Below the pieces are notes generated by a model. The model was not told where the DNA came from and made no database searches. It saw only the letters and a program-made list of their open reading frames with translations. DNA of 64,000 bases from Methylopila turkensis. Lineage in GTDB: Bacteria > Pseudomonadota > Alphaproteobacteria > Rhizobiales > Methylopilaceae. The position numbers and the translations under genes are program-made. Positions 27,073 to 36,577 of this stretch are shown here, one piece after another. Location of the stretch: positions 186,001 through 250,000 of the forward strand of contig NZ_BSFL01000001.1 of the NCBI RefSeq assembly GCF_027922325.1, read 5' to 3'. The first letter of the stretch is position 1. Each line of letters starts with the position of its first letter.

Positions 27073-28877
27073 GCCGCGGCCCTCTCGCGCATGTAGGCGC
27101 GCCAGCCGCCGAAGCGGGTGATGTCGTCCGCGCCCTCCACGCCCTTGGGCTCGACCAGGAAGCCGAGCGCAGTCGAGCCGTCGGCGAGGACGAGCGTGCC
27201 GAAGCCGAGCGGCGACGGGACGCCGGCGATGAACGGCCCGACCGCGGAGGCCGGGAGGGCCCAGACCTCGGTCGCGATCGCGGAGCCGCCCTCCCCGACC
27301 CGCAGCAATCCTGGCCGGGCGACCTTGCCGGGCAGCGCGAACAGGCGATAGAGCGGCGCGGTGTCGACCGCCCGCAGGAAGCGGCCGCCATGCCGGGTCA
27401 GTTCGCCGTTGAGCGCCATGCCCGAGAGATGCGCGCCGACGACCACCATCTCGATCTCGTCCGGCGCCGGCGTCGGCGCGCGCTCCGGGGCGGCGGGCGC
27501 CGGCAGGCCGAGCGCGCCGATCGACGTGCCGCCCAGCTCGTGCAGCCGCTCGCCGACCGCGGCGATCCGTGCGTCCGCGCCGGCCGCGGCGATCAGGGTC
27601 ACGCCCGCCGGCAGCCCGTCCGGCCGCGGGCGGCCGGGCACCGCCAGCGCGCAGAGATCGAGCAGGTTGACGAAGTTGGTGTAGGTGCCGAACTCGCTGT
27701 TTAGGCCGACCGGATGCTCGGTCACCTCGGCGACGGTGCGCGGGCGCGGGAAGGTCGGCACCAGCAGCATGTCGACCGCGCCGAGGCTTGGCGCGAGCGT
27801 CCTCCGCATGGCGGCGAGCTCGTAGAGCCCGCCGAAGGCGCTCGCGGCGTCGAAGCGGCGCGCGCTCTCGATGATCTTGCGCGTCACTGGATGGACCGCT
27901 TCCCCGCGGCTCTCGATGAAGCTGCGGATAGCCTCGTAGCGCTCGGCCACGAACGGGCCGTTGTAGAGCAGGCTCGCCACCGCGAAGAACGGCTCGAAGT
28001 CGAGCTCGACGACCTCGCCGCCGAGCGCGCGGACGTCCTCGAGCGTGGCGGCGAAGGCGGCCTCGGCGCCGACGTCGCCCCCGAAGCTGCGGCTCGCGGG
28101 CGTCGGCACGCCGACGCGGAAGCGCGACGGCGCCGGGCCGATCGGCGTCGTCCTGACGGAGCGCGAGAACGGATCGGACGGCTCCAGCCCCGCCATGGCC
28201 GCGAACGCCCGGTAGGCGTCGTCGACCGACTGCGCGAACACGGACACGCAGTCGAGCGTCCGGCAGGCCGGCAGCACGCCCTTGGTCGGCACGGCCCCGA
28301 CCGTGGGCTTGAGGCCCACGATGTTGTTGAGGCCCGCGGGAACGCGGCCGGAGCCGGCGGTGTCGGTGCCGAGCGCGAAGCTGACGAGCCCGCGGGCCAC
28401 CGCGACCGCGGAGCCGGAGCTCGACCCGCCCGGCACGAGCGCGGGGTCGACCGCGTTCAGCGGCGGCTGGTAGGGCGAGCGCAGGCCGACGAGGCCGGTC
28501 GCGAACTGGTCGAGATTGGTCTTGCCGACCGGGATCGCCCCCGCCGCCTTCAGCCGCGCCACCGCGACCGCGTCCTCCGTCGCCTCGTGGGCGAAATCCG
28601 GGCAGGCGGCGGTGGTCGGCGCGCCGGCGACGTCGATGTTGTCCTTCACCGCGAAGGGCGCGCCCCAGAGCGGGCGCCCGTCCGGCGCGCTCCCAAGCGC
28701 CGCCGCCGCGGCGCGCGCGGTCGCGCGGTCGAACGTCGAGATGAAGATGCCTGCGTCGCCGCAGGCCTCGATGCGCGCGAACACCTCGTCGACCACGTCG
28801 ACCGGCGACAGGCCGCCGGCGTAGGCGGCCGCCAGCGAGGCGAGATCGAACCGGAGTTCCGCAAGCGGCGTCGTCAT
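27069..28877 (-). CDS. atzF: Allophanate hydrolase AtzF
   Basis: Hydrolyses allophanate to ammonia and carbon dioxide, the last step of cyanuric acid, biuret and urea-carboxylase routes. The 602-residue protein has an N-terminal amidase domain (about 1-450) with K78 (FAVKDNID), GGSSSG at 150-155 and S176 (TDTAGSGRVPAG). The C-terminal domain (about 470-602; EIEMVVVGAHLSGMALNGELTRHGGRFLRAVDTAP) is characteristic of AtzF/DUR1,2. It starts one base after the ABC ATPase stop and overlaps atzG. Confidence 0.95.
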   Translation of the reverse strand: MTTPLAELRFDLASLAAAYAGGLSPVDVVDEVFARIEACGDAGIFISTFDRATARAAAAALGSAPDGRPLWGAPFAVKDNIDVAGAPTTAACPDFAHEATEDAVAVARLKAAGAIPVGKTNLDQFATGLVGLRSPYQPPLNAVDPALVPGGSSSGSAVAVARGLVSFALGTDTAGSGRVPAGLNNIVGLKPTVGAVPTKGVLPACRTLDCVSVFAQSVDDAYRAFAAMAGLEPSDPFSRSVRTTPIGPAPSRFRVGVPTPASRSFGGDVGAEAAFAATLEDVRALGGEVVELDFEPFFAVASLLYNGPFVAERYEAIRSFIESRGEAVHPVTRKIIESARRFDAASAFGGLYELAAMRRTLAPSLGAVDMLLVPTFPRPRTVAEVTEHPVGLNSEFGTYTNFVNLLDLCALAVPGRPRPDGLPAGVTLIAAAGADARIAAVGERLHELGGTSIGALGLPAPAAPERAPTPAPDEIEMVVVGAHLSGMALNGELTRHGGRFLRAVDTAPLYRLFALPGKVARPGLLRVGEGGSAIATEVWALPASAVGPFIAGVPSPLGFGTLVLADGSTALGFLVEPKGVEGADDITRFGGWRAYMRERAAA

Positions 28878-28878
28878 T

Positions 28879-30393
28879 TCAATGCCCTGCCATGTGTTCG
28901 CCGATGACGTGCACGTCGGCCTGCGCGATCGGCGTTTCGTAGACGAGCGCGCCGTCCGACATCACGAAGATGCGGTCCGACAGCTCGAGAAGTTCGTCGA
29001 GGTCCTCGGACATCAGCAGCACCGCGGCGCCGCCGTTCCGGGCCTTCATGATGCGCGCGCGGATTTCCGCGACCGCTGCGAAATCGAGCCCGAAGCACGG
29101 GTTCGAGACGACCAGCAGGTCGACCTGCCCAGTGAGCTCGCGGGCGAGCACGGCGCGCTGCACGTTGCCGCCGGAGAGCGACTGGATCGGAGACGAGAGC
29201 GAGGCGGTCTTGACCTTGAACTGCTCGATCAGCCGCGTCGCGTAGGCGCGGATCGCGCGCGCGCTGATCCAGGCGACCGGCTTGCCGTCGGCGTTGAGGT
29301 CGAAGGTGCGGAAGGCGATGTTCTCGGCCACCGTCATCCGGGGGGCGCAGGCGTTGCGGAGCGGCTCCTCCGGGATGAAGCGGACGTTGAGCGCGCGCGA
29401 CTGGGCCCGGCTCGCGTCGTAGACCGTGTCCTTGACCACCACGGCGCCGCCCTCGCGCGCCCGCTGCCCGGCGATGGTCTCGAGGAACTCCTTCTGGCCG
29501 TTGCCGGAGATGCCGGCGATCCCGACAATCTCGCCGGCCCGCACCTCGAGCCCGTCGATCGCGATCGACTTCAGCCCGGTGCGGTCCTTGGCCTTCAGCT
29601 GCTTCACGGTCAGCACGGGCGTCGCGTCCGCCGGCGTCTCGGACCGGCTGTCGAGGGCGACGATCGGCTGGTCGCCGATCATCATCGCGGCCATCTGCTT
29701 GCGGTCGAGATCGGCGATGCGCCCGCCGCCGGTGCGGCGGCCCTTGCGCAGCACCGTGACGTCGTCGCAGAACGACGTCACCTCGTGGAACTTGTGGCTG
29801 ATCATCAGCACGGTCAGCGCGCCGGCTCGGGTCATGCCGCGCACGAGGCCCAGCATCTCCTCCGCCTCGTTCGGCGTCAGCACCGAGGTCGGCTCGTCCA
29901 GCACGATGAAGCGGCGGCCGAGATAGAGCTGCTTGACGATTTCGAGCTTCTGCTTCTCGCCGGCCGCGAGCGCCGAGACCGGCTGGTCCAGCGGGATCTT
30001 GAACGGCATCGTCTCCATGAAGGCGGCGAGCGCCTTGCGCTCCTTGCGCCAGTCGATCACCCGCGGCGCGTCCTCGCGGGAGATGACGAGGTTCTCGGCG
30101 CCGGTCAGCGACGGCACCAGCGTGAAGTGCTGATAGACCATGCCGAGCCCGAAACCGGCGGCGTCCTTAGGGTTGCGGATCACCGCCTCCTTGGAGTCCA
30201 CCAGCATCTGCCCGGAGGTCGGCGTGTAGAAGCCCATCATGCATTTGACGAGCGTCGACTTGCCGGCGCCGTTCTCGCCGAGAAGCGCGTGGAACGAGCC
30301 GGCCGGGACCTTGATCGAGACGTCGTCCAGCGCCGTGAAGGCGCCGAACCGCATCGTCATGCCGACCGCTTCGACGGCGACAGCGTCGCTCAT
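28879..30393 (-). CDS. ABC importer ATPase, BMP/purine-type double NBD (cyanuric acid operon)
   Basis: 504-residue fused ATPase with two nucleotide-binding domains, as in nucleoside/purine BMP-type and sugar importers. NBD1 has an intact Walker A (GENGAGKST at about 38), AAGEKQKLEIVKQL and Walker B FIVLDEPTS. NBD2 has the degenerate GISGNGQKE loop usual for this family, SLSGGNVQRAVLAREL, and an altered Walker B (LLVVSNPCFGLD). It overlaps atzD by four bases and precedes atzF by one, so the transporter genes are interleaved with the catabolic genes. It must act with the permeases at 32167 and 33090 and the binding protein at 34224. Confidence 0.92.
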   Translation of the reverse strand: MSDAVAVEAVGMTMRFGAFTALDDVSIKVPAGSFHALLGENGAGKSTLVKCMMGFYTPTSGQMLVDSKEAVIRNPKDAAGFGLGMVYQHFTLVPSLTGAENLVISREDAPRVIDWRKERKALAAFMETMPFKIPLDQPVSALAAGEKQKLEIVKQLYLGRRFIVLDEPTSVLTPNEAEEMLGLVRGMTRAGALTVLMISHKFHEVTSFCDDVTVLRKGRRTGGGRIADLDRKQMAAMMIGDQPIVALDSRSETPADATPVLTVKQLKAKDRTGLKSIAIDGLEVRAGEIVGIAGISGNGQKEFLETIAGQRAREGGAVVVKDTVYDASRAQSRALNVRFIPEEPLRNACAPRMTVAENIAFRTFDLNADGKPVAWISARAIRAYATRLIEQFKVKTASLSSPIQSLSGGNVQRAVLARELTGQVDLLVVSNPCFGLDFAAVAEIRARIMKARNGGAAVLLMSEDLDELLELSDRIFVMSDGALVYETPIAQADVHVIGEHMAGH

Positions 30394-31445
30394 GAACCGC
30401 TCCTGTCGAGGATGATGGCGACCGGGCCGCCGCCGGGCGGCCCCTGATGCTCGGCGCCGCCGGAGACGTAGATCTCGGTCTCGCCGAAGAGCCCCGCGAG
30501 CGCGCCGCCGACGAAGGCGCGGGCGTGGCGGGTCGAGGCGATGTCGGAATCGTCCAGCATGGTGTGCCGGCGCCCGCGGACCAGCCCCGAGGGATCGGCC
30601 TCCGCCTTCGCCAGCGCCGCGACCAGCGCGCCCGGACCCATCCGCTCGCGGACGGCGGCCACCGAGCGGACGTCGATCGCGTCGCGCATCACGGCATGGT
30701 CGATCGCGAGCGGCCCGGACCACGCCGCGCTCATGCCGAGCACCACGATCTCGTTGTCCAGCAGCTCCACCCCGGAAGACGCCGACGCGCAGGAGGAGAA
30801 CAGGCCGTAGTCGCCGCAGACGTCGTCGTCGGCCAGCCGGTCGAACTCGATCTCGCCGAGCGCGACCGCGACGCCGAGCGCCGACGCCCCGCGCGAAAGC
30901 CCCATGGACTTGAGCGTGTCCCGCGTCGCGGTCGTCGCGCCGCGCGCTTCCGCCGCTTCCGTGCGCGCCATGGTCAGCAGCGGGCACTTCACCTGCACGA
31001 AATGGACGTCGGCCGCGTCCGTCACGCCGGCGTCGGCCATGGCGCGGCGGACGCCGTCTGCGACCATCTCGGCGTGTTCCCGGCGGCCGAGCGCTTCGGC
31101 GGCGACCGCCGCGGTGCGGGCGACGCCGATCGCGAGCGCGCCCTCGGGCTCGTCGTCCACCTCCTCGCGCGCGAACACGGTCCAGTGCGGCGACAGCGCG
31201 CCTTCGGTGCCGCCGGACATCACGATCGCCGCGCCGCCCGCGCCGTGGCGGGCGAACAGGTCCTCGAAGCGGCGCGTGGCGTAGCCCCGCGTGAAGTCGT
31301 TGACGCAGCCGTTGCCTTCCGTCTTGCCGAGCACCGCCACGACGGAGGCCGGATCGAGCCCCTCCTCGAACAGCGCCTCGACGCCGGAGACGTCGTCCGG
31401 CCCGGACGCCGGCACGCGACGCACGACGGCGCGCCTCGACGCCAT
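30390..31445 (-). CDS. atzD: Cyanuric acid amidohydrolase (AtzD/TrzD family)
   Basis: Opens the cyanuric acid ring to 1-carboxybiuret. The 351-residue protein shows the three repeats of the family, each with its lysine and serine: K41 in VLGKTEGNGCVNDFTRG with S77 in VMSGGTEG.LSPH; K153 in VQVKCPLLT with the SASSG loop at 221-225; K280 in LAKAEAD with S328 in YVSGGAEHQGPPGGGP. The RRHTMLDDSDIASTRHARA segment is strongly AtzD-like. Barbiturase is the alternative within the family; the EHQGPPGGGP end and the biuret genes around it favour cyanuric acid. It overlaps biuH by one base and the ATPase by four. Confidence 0.93.
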   Translation of the reverse strand: MASRRAVVRRVPASGPDDVSGVEALFEEGLDPASVVAVLGKTEGNGCVNDFTRGYATRRFEDLFARHGAGGAAIVMSGGTEGALSPHWTVFAREEVDDEPEGALAIGVARTAAVAAEALGRREHAEMVADGVRRAMADAGVTDAADVHFVQVKCPLLTMARTEAAEARGATTATRDTLKSMGLSRGASALGVAVALGEIEFDRLADDDVCGDYGLFSSCASASSGVELLDNEIVVLGMSAAWSGPLAIDHAVMRDAIDVRSVAAVRERMGPGALVAALAKAEADPSGLVRGRRHTMLDDSDIASTRHARAFVGGALAGLFGETEIYVSGGAEHQGPPGGGPVAIILDRSGS

Positions 31446-32149
31446 CAGGAGATCGCCTCGATCAGGCTCGCCGACGTCGCGACCGCGCCGAACACGCCGC
31501 CCTGCATCTTGATCATCCTGAGCGCGGCCTCGTGATTGGCCGGGTCGGTCGCGGCGCAGCAGTCCTCCAGCATCACGCATTCGAAGCCGCGGTCGTTGGC
31601 CTCGCGCATGGTGGTGTGGACGCAGACGTCGGTGGTCACGCCGGTCAGCACGATGTTGTCGATGCGGCGCTGCTTCAGGATGAGCTCGAGGTCGGTGGCG
31701 CAGAACGAGCCCTTGCCGGGCTTGTCGATGATCGGCTCGCCTTCGATCGGATAGAGTTCGGGGATGATGTCCCAGCCCGGCTCGCCGCGCACGAGGATGC
31801 GCCCGCAGGGCCCTGCGTCGCCGATGCCGGCGCCGAACTGGCGCGACCGCCAGCGCTTGTTCTCGGGCAGATCGGCGAGGTCCGGCCGATGCCCCTCGCG
31901 GGTGTGAAAGATGTGGTAGCCGCCGGCCCGCATCGCCGCGAGCAGACGCTTGATCGGCTCGATCGGCGCGCGGGTGAGGCTGAGGTCGTAGCCCATGCCG
32001 TCGACATAGCCGCCGGGCGCGCAGAAGTCGGTCTGCATGTCGATGACGATGAGCGCGGTGTTTTCGGGCCTGAGATCGCCGTTGTAGGGCCACCGATAGG
32101 GTTCGGCCTCCACGAAGCGCTGCTGGTCGAGGCGAGCGTGCATGTTCAT
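31445..32149 (-). CDS. biuH: Biuret hydrolase BiuH
   Basis: Cysteine hydrolase that cuts biuret, formed by spontaneous decarboxylation of carboxybiuret, to allophanate and ammonia. The 234-residue protein has the triad D37 (VIDMQTDFC), K146 ([14 protein letters not shown]) and C176 (TTDVCVHTT) and follows the Rhizobium leguminosarum BiuH pattern nearly throughout ([62 protein letters not shown]). The start MNMHAR at 32147-32149 is chosen. It is coupled to atzD. Confidence 0.93.
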   Translation of the reverse strand: MNMHARLDQQRFVEAEPYRWPYNGDLRPENTALIVIDMQTDFCAPGGYVDGMGYDLSLTRAPIEPIKRLLAAMRAGGYHIFHTREGHRPDLADLPENKRWRSRQFGAGIGDAGPCGRILVRGEPGWDIIPELYPIEGEPIIDKPGKGSFCATDLELILKQRRIDNIVLTGVTTDVCVHTTMREANDRGFECVMLEDCCAATDPANHEAALRMIKMQGGVFGAVATSASLIEAIS

Positions 32150-32166
32150 GGCGCTGGCTCCGGCTT

Positions 32167-33090
32167 TCACTTGGTGATCGACAGTTCGCCCGGCGCGCCG
32201 GCGAGCTGCCGGCCCGGCGAGGAGGTGGCGATCATGATGACGAGGGTGAGGATGTAAGGCGCGGCGTAGAACAGGTAGTAGCCTTGGGTGACGCCGACCG
32301 ACTGCAGCGCCGGCCCGAGCGCGCCGGCGCCGCCGAACAGCAGCGCCGCCGCGAAGCAGCCGAGCGGGTTCCAGCGCGCGAAGATGACGAGCGCGACCGC
32401 CATCAGGCCCTGGCCCGACGAGATGCGCTCGTTCCAGCTTCCGGGGTAGTAGAGCGAGAGGTAGGCGCCGCCGACCGCCGCGAGCGCGCTGCCGGCCGCC
32501 GTCGCGAACAGCCGGACCGTCGTCGGCGACAGGCCCATGGCGCGGGCCGAGTCGGCGCTGTCGCCGACCACCCGCACGATCAGGCCGAGCTTCGTGTTCT
32601 TGAACGCCCACCACAGGAACAGCGCGAGCGCGGCGCCGATGACGAACAGCGCGTTGACGTTGAGCGCCGCGCGCACCTGCGGGATCGACGACCAGTCGCC
32701 GAGCGGGATCGCCGGCAGGTTCGGGGCGGAGGGCTGGATGTACGGCTTGCCGAAGAAGAAGGCGAGGCCCATGCCGAACAGCATCAGGGCGATGCCGACC
32801 GCGATGTCGTTGACGCGCGGGAACGAGCAGATCCAGCCGTGCAGCAGCCCGAAGCCCGACCCCGCGACCATCGCCGCGAGCACGCCGAGCCAGGGCGAGC
32901 CGGTCTCGACCGCGACGGCGTAGGCCGCCATGGCGCCGAACACCAGCGTGCCTTCCAGGCCGAGGTTGATGCGGCCCGAGCGCTCGGTGATCGCTTCGCC
33001 GAGGCTCACGAAGATGAACGGGGTCGAGACCCGGATCGCGCCGCCGAGCACGGCGAGGGGCACGCCCCAGAGGCCGATGTCGTTCTCCAT
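32167..33090 (-). CDS. ABC importer permease, BMP/purine type (second permease)
   Basis: 307-residue inner-membrane permease with about eight to nine hydrophobic segments and the family signatures [62 protein letters not shown] and [22 protein letters not shown]. It pairs with the neighbouring permease (33090-34208). Its ATG overlaps the stop of that gene. Biuret hydrolase follows 17 bases downstream. Confidence 0.92.
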   Translation of the reverse strand: MENDIGLWGVPLAVLGGAIRVSTPFIFVSLGEAITERSGRINLGLEGTLVFGAMAAYAVAVETGSPWLGVLAAMVAGSGFGLLHGWICSFPRVNDIAVGIALMLFGMGLAFFFGKPYIQPSAPNLPAIPLGDWSSIPQVRAALNVNALFVIGAALALFLWWAFKNTKLGLIVRVVGDSADSARAMGLSPTTVRLFATAAGSALAAVGGAYLSLYYPGSWNERISSGQGLMAVALVIFARWNPLGCFAAALLFGGAGALGPALQSVGVTQGYYLFYAAPYILTLVIMIATSSPGRQLAGAPGELSITK

Positions 33091-34208
33091 CACGCCCTCG
33101 CCCAGCGGTCGGGGTTGAAGATCTTGAAGCGGCCGTAGAGCGTGTCGCTCATCAGCACGACGATGAAGAGCATGCCCTGCAGCACCAGGATGGTCGCGTC
33201 GGGCAGGCCCATGCGGCGCTGGATCAGCCCGCCAGCCGCGGCGATGCCGCCGAGCAGGAACGCGACCGGAATGCAGCCGAGCGGGCTCTGCCGGGCGAGG
33301 AAGGCGACCAGGATGCCGGCGTAGCCGTAGCCGGCGGCGAGCGAGGCGTTGGCGGAGCCCTGCACCGCCGCGACCTCGAACATGCCGGCGAGGCCGGCGA
33401 GCGCGCCGGCGAGCGCGCAGAAGCCGACGATCAGCGGGCCGACCGCCAGGCCCTGGATCTGCGCGGCGCGGACGTTGCCGCCCGCCACCCGCGCGGCGAA
33501 GCCCCAGCGCGTCTTGTCGATCAGCACCCAACAGGCGACGCAGGCGACGATCCCGACCGCGAGCCCCCAATGCACGTCCATGCCCGGCATCGGCCCGATG
33601 CGGTAGGCGGCGTCGAGCGGATGGGTCGACGGCTTGTTGAGCGACGCCGGGTCGCGCAGCGGGCCCTCGACGAGCTGGTTCATCAGCGCGATGGCGATGT
33701 AGGCCATCAGCAGGCTGGAGATGGTCTCGTTGACCGCGCGGTAGTGGCGCAGCGCGCCCACGGCGCCGATCCACAGGCCGCCGGCCGCCATGGCGGCGAG
33801 ACCCATCGCGAGAATGACGACCGGGTACGGCAGGCCCGAGAGCGCGTGGCCAAAGGCCGCCGCCGCGACGCCGCCCAGCACGATCGCGCCCTCGCCGCCG
33901 ATGACGGTGAGGCCGAGCCGCGCCGGCAGCGCGACGCACAGCGCCGCGAGCAGAAGCGGCGTCGCCCGGAGCAGCGCGTTCTGGATCGAGAACCAGCTTC
34001 CGAAGCCGCCGCGCCACATCAGCTCGAAGAACTGGGCGGGGGACTTGCCGAGCAGCAGCAGAAACACGCTGAACGCGGCCATGCCGGCGACGAGCGCGCC
34101 GAGCGGGATCACGATCCCCTCGGCGCGGCGCGCCGTGAAGGCGAGCGCCGCCGCGAGGCGGGGCGGCGCCAGCGGCGCCGGGACGTCAGAGGCGGTCACG
34201 TCGGCCAT
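33090..34208 (-). CDS. ABC importer permease, BMP/purine type (first permease)
   Basis: 372-residue permease with a long N-terminal segment and about nine membrane spans. The family pattern is clear: [33 protein letters not shown] region, [45 protein letters not shown] and [20 protein letters not shown]. It follows the substrate-binding protein gene by 15 bases and overlaps the next permease by one to three bases, so the four transporter parts share one transcript. Confidence 0.92.
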   Translation of the reverse strand: MADVTASDVPAPLAPPRLAAALAFTARRAEGIVIPLGALVAGMAAFSVFLLLLGKSPAQFFELMWRGGFGSWFSIQNALLRATPLLLAALCVALPARLGLTVIGGEGAIVLGGVAAAAFGHALSGLPYPVVILAMGLAAMAAGGLWIGAVGALRHYRAVNETISSLLMAYIAIALMNQLVEGPLRDPASLNKPSTHPLDAAYRIGPMPGMDVHWGLAVGIVACVACWVLIDKTRWGFAARVAGGNVRAAQIQGLAVGPLIVGFCALAGALAGLAGMFEVAAVQGSANASLAAGYGYAGILVAFLARQSPLGCIPVAFLLGGIAAAGGLIQRRMGLPDATILVLQGMLFIVVLMSDTLYGRFKIFNPDRWARA

Positions 34209-34223
34209 CCCCGCTCCCCCGGC

Positions 34224-35348
34224 TCAGGACGTGGAGCCCTGCACGCCCTCGACGAGAAAGCCCGTGCTCTCGAGCTCGATCGCGGTCTCCGGGAAGGCCT
34301 TGCCCGCGGCCGCGATCTCCTTGCCCTTGTTGTCCTTGAGCGGCCCCTTGATGACGGCGTAGCCGCCCTTCTTGATCTCGGCGAGCGTCGCCTCGAACTG
34401 CTTGCGGCCGGCGTCGGAGACGCCCGGCCCGAGCGGGCTCATCTTGACGAAGCCGTCGGCGAGCCCGCCGCGGGTGAAGTTCGGCAGCGGCTCGCCGGCC
34501 AGCAGATGCTTGGCGTACATCTCGTAGACCGTCGCCCAGTTCCACTCGGCGCCGGTCAGGTACTTCTCCGGCGCGAGCGGCGCCTGGCTAGCGTGGTAGC
34601 CGCAGACGAAGGCGCCGCGGTTGGCGGCGGTCTGCACCACCACCTTCGGGCCGTCGACGTGGCAGGTGATCACGTCGGCGCCCTGATCCACCAGCGCGTT
34701 GGTGGCCTCGGCCTCCTTGACCGCGAGCGACCACTCGCCGGTGAAGATCACTTGGCAGGTGATCGACGGGTCGACGGAGCGCGCGCCGAGCAGGAACGAG
34801 TTGACGTTGTTGAGCACCTGCGGGATCGGCTTGGCGGCGACGAAGCCGATCTTCTTCGACTTGGTCGCGTGGCCCGCGACGACGCCGTTCAGGTACTGGC
34901 CCATCGCGATGTAGCCGAAGTAGGAGCCGGCGTTGGCGGGATGCTTGTCCTTGTGCCACAGGCCGCCGCAGTGGCGGAACTGCACGTCGGGGAACTTCTT
35001 GCACATGGCCAGCATGTGCGGGTCGAAGTAGCCGAACGAGGTGGGGAACACGAGCGTCGCGTCGTCGAGGTTGATCATCGACTCCATGGTCTTCTGGACG
35101 TCGACCGACTCCGGAACGTTCTCCTCCTCGACGACCGTGACGCCCGACATGCCCTTCAGCACCTTAGCGCCCTCGGCGTGGGCCTGGTTGTAGCCGTAGT
35201 CGTCCTTCGGCCCGACATAGATGAAGCCGATGGTCGCCGAGGCCGCGCGCGCGGGGCGGAGCGAGAACGGCAGGCCCGCAGCGCCGAACGCCGCGCCGGC
35301 GGCCGAGGTCTTGAGCAGGGTGCGGCGGGAAATCAGCGAATGGGACAT
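34224..35348 (-). CDS. BMP family ABC substrate-binding protein, Tat signal (cyanuric acid operon)
   Basis: Periplasmic binding protein of the BMP (Med/PnrA) family, 374 residues, first gene of the catabolic operon. A twin-arginine signal (SRRTLLKTSAAGAAFGAAGLP) is followed by the mature lobe motif IGFIYVGPKDDYGYNQAHAEG, PTSFGYFDPHMLA, KKIGFVAAKPIPQVLNNVNSFLLGA and GADVITCHVDGP. BMP proteins bind nucleosides or purines and related ring ureides. Here the operon suggests cyanuric acid, biuret or another cyclic ureide as ligand, but no ligand can be proved from sequence. Confidence 0.9.
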   Translation of the reverse strand: MSHSLISRRTLLKTSAAGAAFGAAGLPFSLRPARAASATIGFIYVGPKDDYGYNQAHAEGAKVLKGMSGVTVVEEENVPESVDVQKTMESMINLDDATLVFPTSFGYFDPHMLAMCKKFPDVQFRHCGGLWHKDKHPANAGSYFGYIAMGQYLNGVVAGHATKSKKIGFVAAKPIPQVLNNVNSFLLGARSVDPSITCQVIFTGEWSLAVKEAEATNALVDQGADVITCHVDGPKVVVQTAANRGAFVCGYHASQAPLAPEKYLTGAEWNWATVYEMYAKHLLAGEPLPNFTRGGLADGFVKMSPLGPGVSDAGRKQFEATLAEIKKGGYAVIKGPLKDNKGKEIAAAGKAFPETAIELESTGFLVEGVQGSTS

Positions 35349-35870
35349 GGAGCGACGCCTCTCGGTGCGGAACGCGCGGACCCTCGGCCCACGCCAGCGG
35401 TATGCACGAGCTCGCGCGCCGGAGCGCGGCGCGGATCATTCAGCGGGAATGCAATGTCGGGGCCGGTTTCAGGGCGCGGGTTTCGCAGCGCCCAAGCCGG
35501 CGTGAAGCCATGCGCAACACGATCTGATGACCCCAAACTTGCATGCAATCATGTTGTTTTGCATGCGCAAATGGCTGTCATGAATGCACAAAGATTCACG
35601 CCTGGACGCGCGGGCGGCGAATGCCGGCTTGGCGCGCGAAGCCCGTTCGGAATTGAGGCGCGTGTCGGCGGCGACGCGCCGCGCGCCGCGCGCATCGCGA
35701 GGGCGCCGGAGCCGGATGTGCCCGCGGCTTAGGCGCCCGCCCCGCGCCGGCGCGTTCGGACGGCGGGCGCGCGCTGGATTTTGCGGGCGGCATCGGCCAT
35801 TTCATTCGGAAGCGGGGCGCACGCGTTTCGAATCGCGCGGCCGCGCCGACCCGACAGCCTGCGAGACGAG
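35349..35870. other. 522-base divergent control region between the cyanuric acid operon and gntR
   Basis: No gene is supported. It holds two TTGCATGC elements near the middle (35539-35570), leaving a leader of about 190 bases to the binding-protein gene and about 300 bases to the GntR gene. The right part (35600-35860) is very GC-rich and shows no further signal I can defend. Confidence 0.6.
35539..35570. promoter_or_regulatory. Paired TTGCATGC operators between the cyanuric acid operon and gntR
   Basis: TTGCATGCAA at 35539-35548 (a perfect palindrome) and TTGCATGCGCAA at 35559-35570 start exactly 20 bases apart, so they lie on the same face of the helix. The position between the divergent operon and a GntR-family gene, and the recurrence of the core at 62479 and 63921, make them probable GntR binding sites. 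Confidence 0.65.
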
Positions 35871-36557
35871 ATGAGCCTCGTTGAGTCCCCCACCCGCACC
35901 GACCAGCTCATAAGCGACCTGTCGGACGCGATCATCGCCGGCGAGTTCACCCCCGGCGAGCGGCTCGACGAGCATTCGCTGGCGGAGCGCTTTGGCGTGT
36001 CGCGGACGCCGGTGCGGGAGGCGCTGCGGCAGCTCGCGACGACCGGCCTCGTCGACGTCCGGCCCCGGCGCGGCGCCGTGGTGGCGAGCCTGACGCCGGA
36101 GCGGCTCGGCGAACTGTTCGGCGCGATGGCGGAGCTCGAGGCGACCTGTTCGCGGCTCGCGGCCATCGGCATGTCGCCGGTGGAGCGGCGCAGGCTGGAG
36201 GCGCGCCACGACTCGATGGCTGCGCTGGTGGAGGCGAACGACGCCGAAGGCTTCGCCGCCGCGAACGTCGACTTCCATTCGCTGATCTACGCCGGCGCGC
36301 ACAACGCGCCGCTCGCCGACATCGCGCGCGGTCTGCGCGAGCGGCTGTCGCCCTACCGCCGCGCGCAGTTCCACACCCCCGGGCGGCTGCCGCGCTCGCA
36401 CGCCGAGCACGGCGCCGTGGTGACGGCGATCCTGAACGCGGACGCGGCCTCAGCCCACGCCGCGATGCTGCGCCATGTCAGCCTGGTCGAGGACTCGTTC
36501 GAACGCCTCGCAGCGACCTACGCCGCCTCCCCCCGCCGCGCCAGAAACAAGGGCTGA
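35871..36557 (+). CDS. GntR-family (FCD) transcriptional regulator of the cyanuric acid/purine region
   Basis: 228-residue regulator. An N-terminal winged helix (about 10-75: LISDLSDAIIAGEFTPGERLDEHSLAERFGVSRTPVREALRQLATTGLVDVRPRRGAVVA) is followed by an FCD all-helical ligand domain with candidate metal residues in DFHSLIYAGAHN, HAEHGAVV and LRHVSLVE. It is divergent from the cyanuric acid operon and faces puuD. It probably represses the operon until a pathway compound binds. Two TTGCATGC sites lie upstream. Confidence 0.9.
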   Translation: MSLVESPTRTDQLISDLSDAIIAGEFTPGERLDEHSLAERFGVSRTPVREALRQLATTGLVDVRPRRGAVVASLTPERLGELFGAMAELEATCSRLAAIGMSPVERRRLEARHDSMAALVEANDAEGFAAANVDFHSLIYAGAHNAPLADIARGLRERLSPYRRAQFHTPGRLPRSHAEHGAVVTAILNADAASAHAAMLRHVSLVEDSFERLAATYAASPRRARNKG

Positions 36558-36577
36558 AAGCCCCGGGAGTTGCCCGG

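Noticed and set aside
35480..35520. Possible second sigma-54 promoter (minus strand, TGGCTTCACGCCGGC) before the cyanuric acid operon
   Set aside because: GG and GC spacing is right but the -12 side reads CGGC and not TTGC, too weak to claim in GC-rich DNA.
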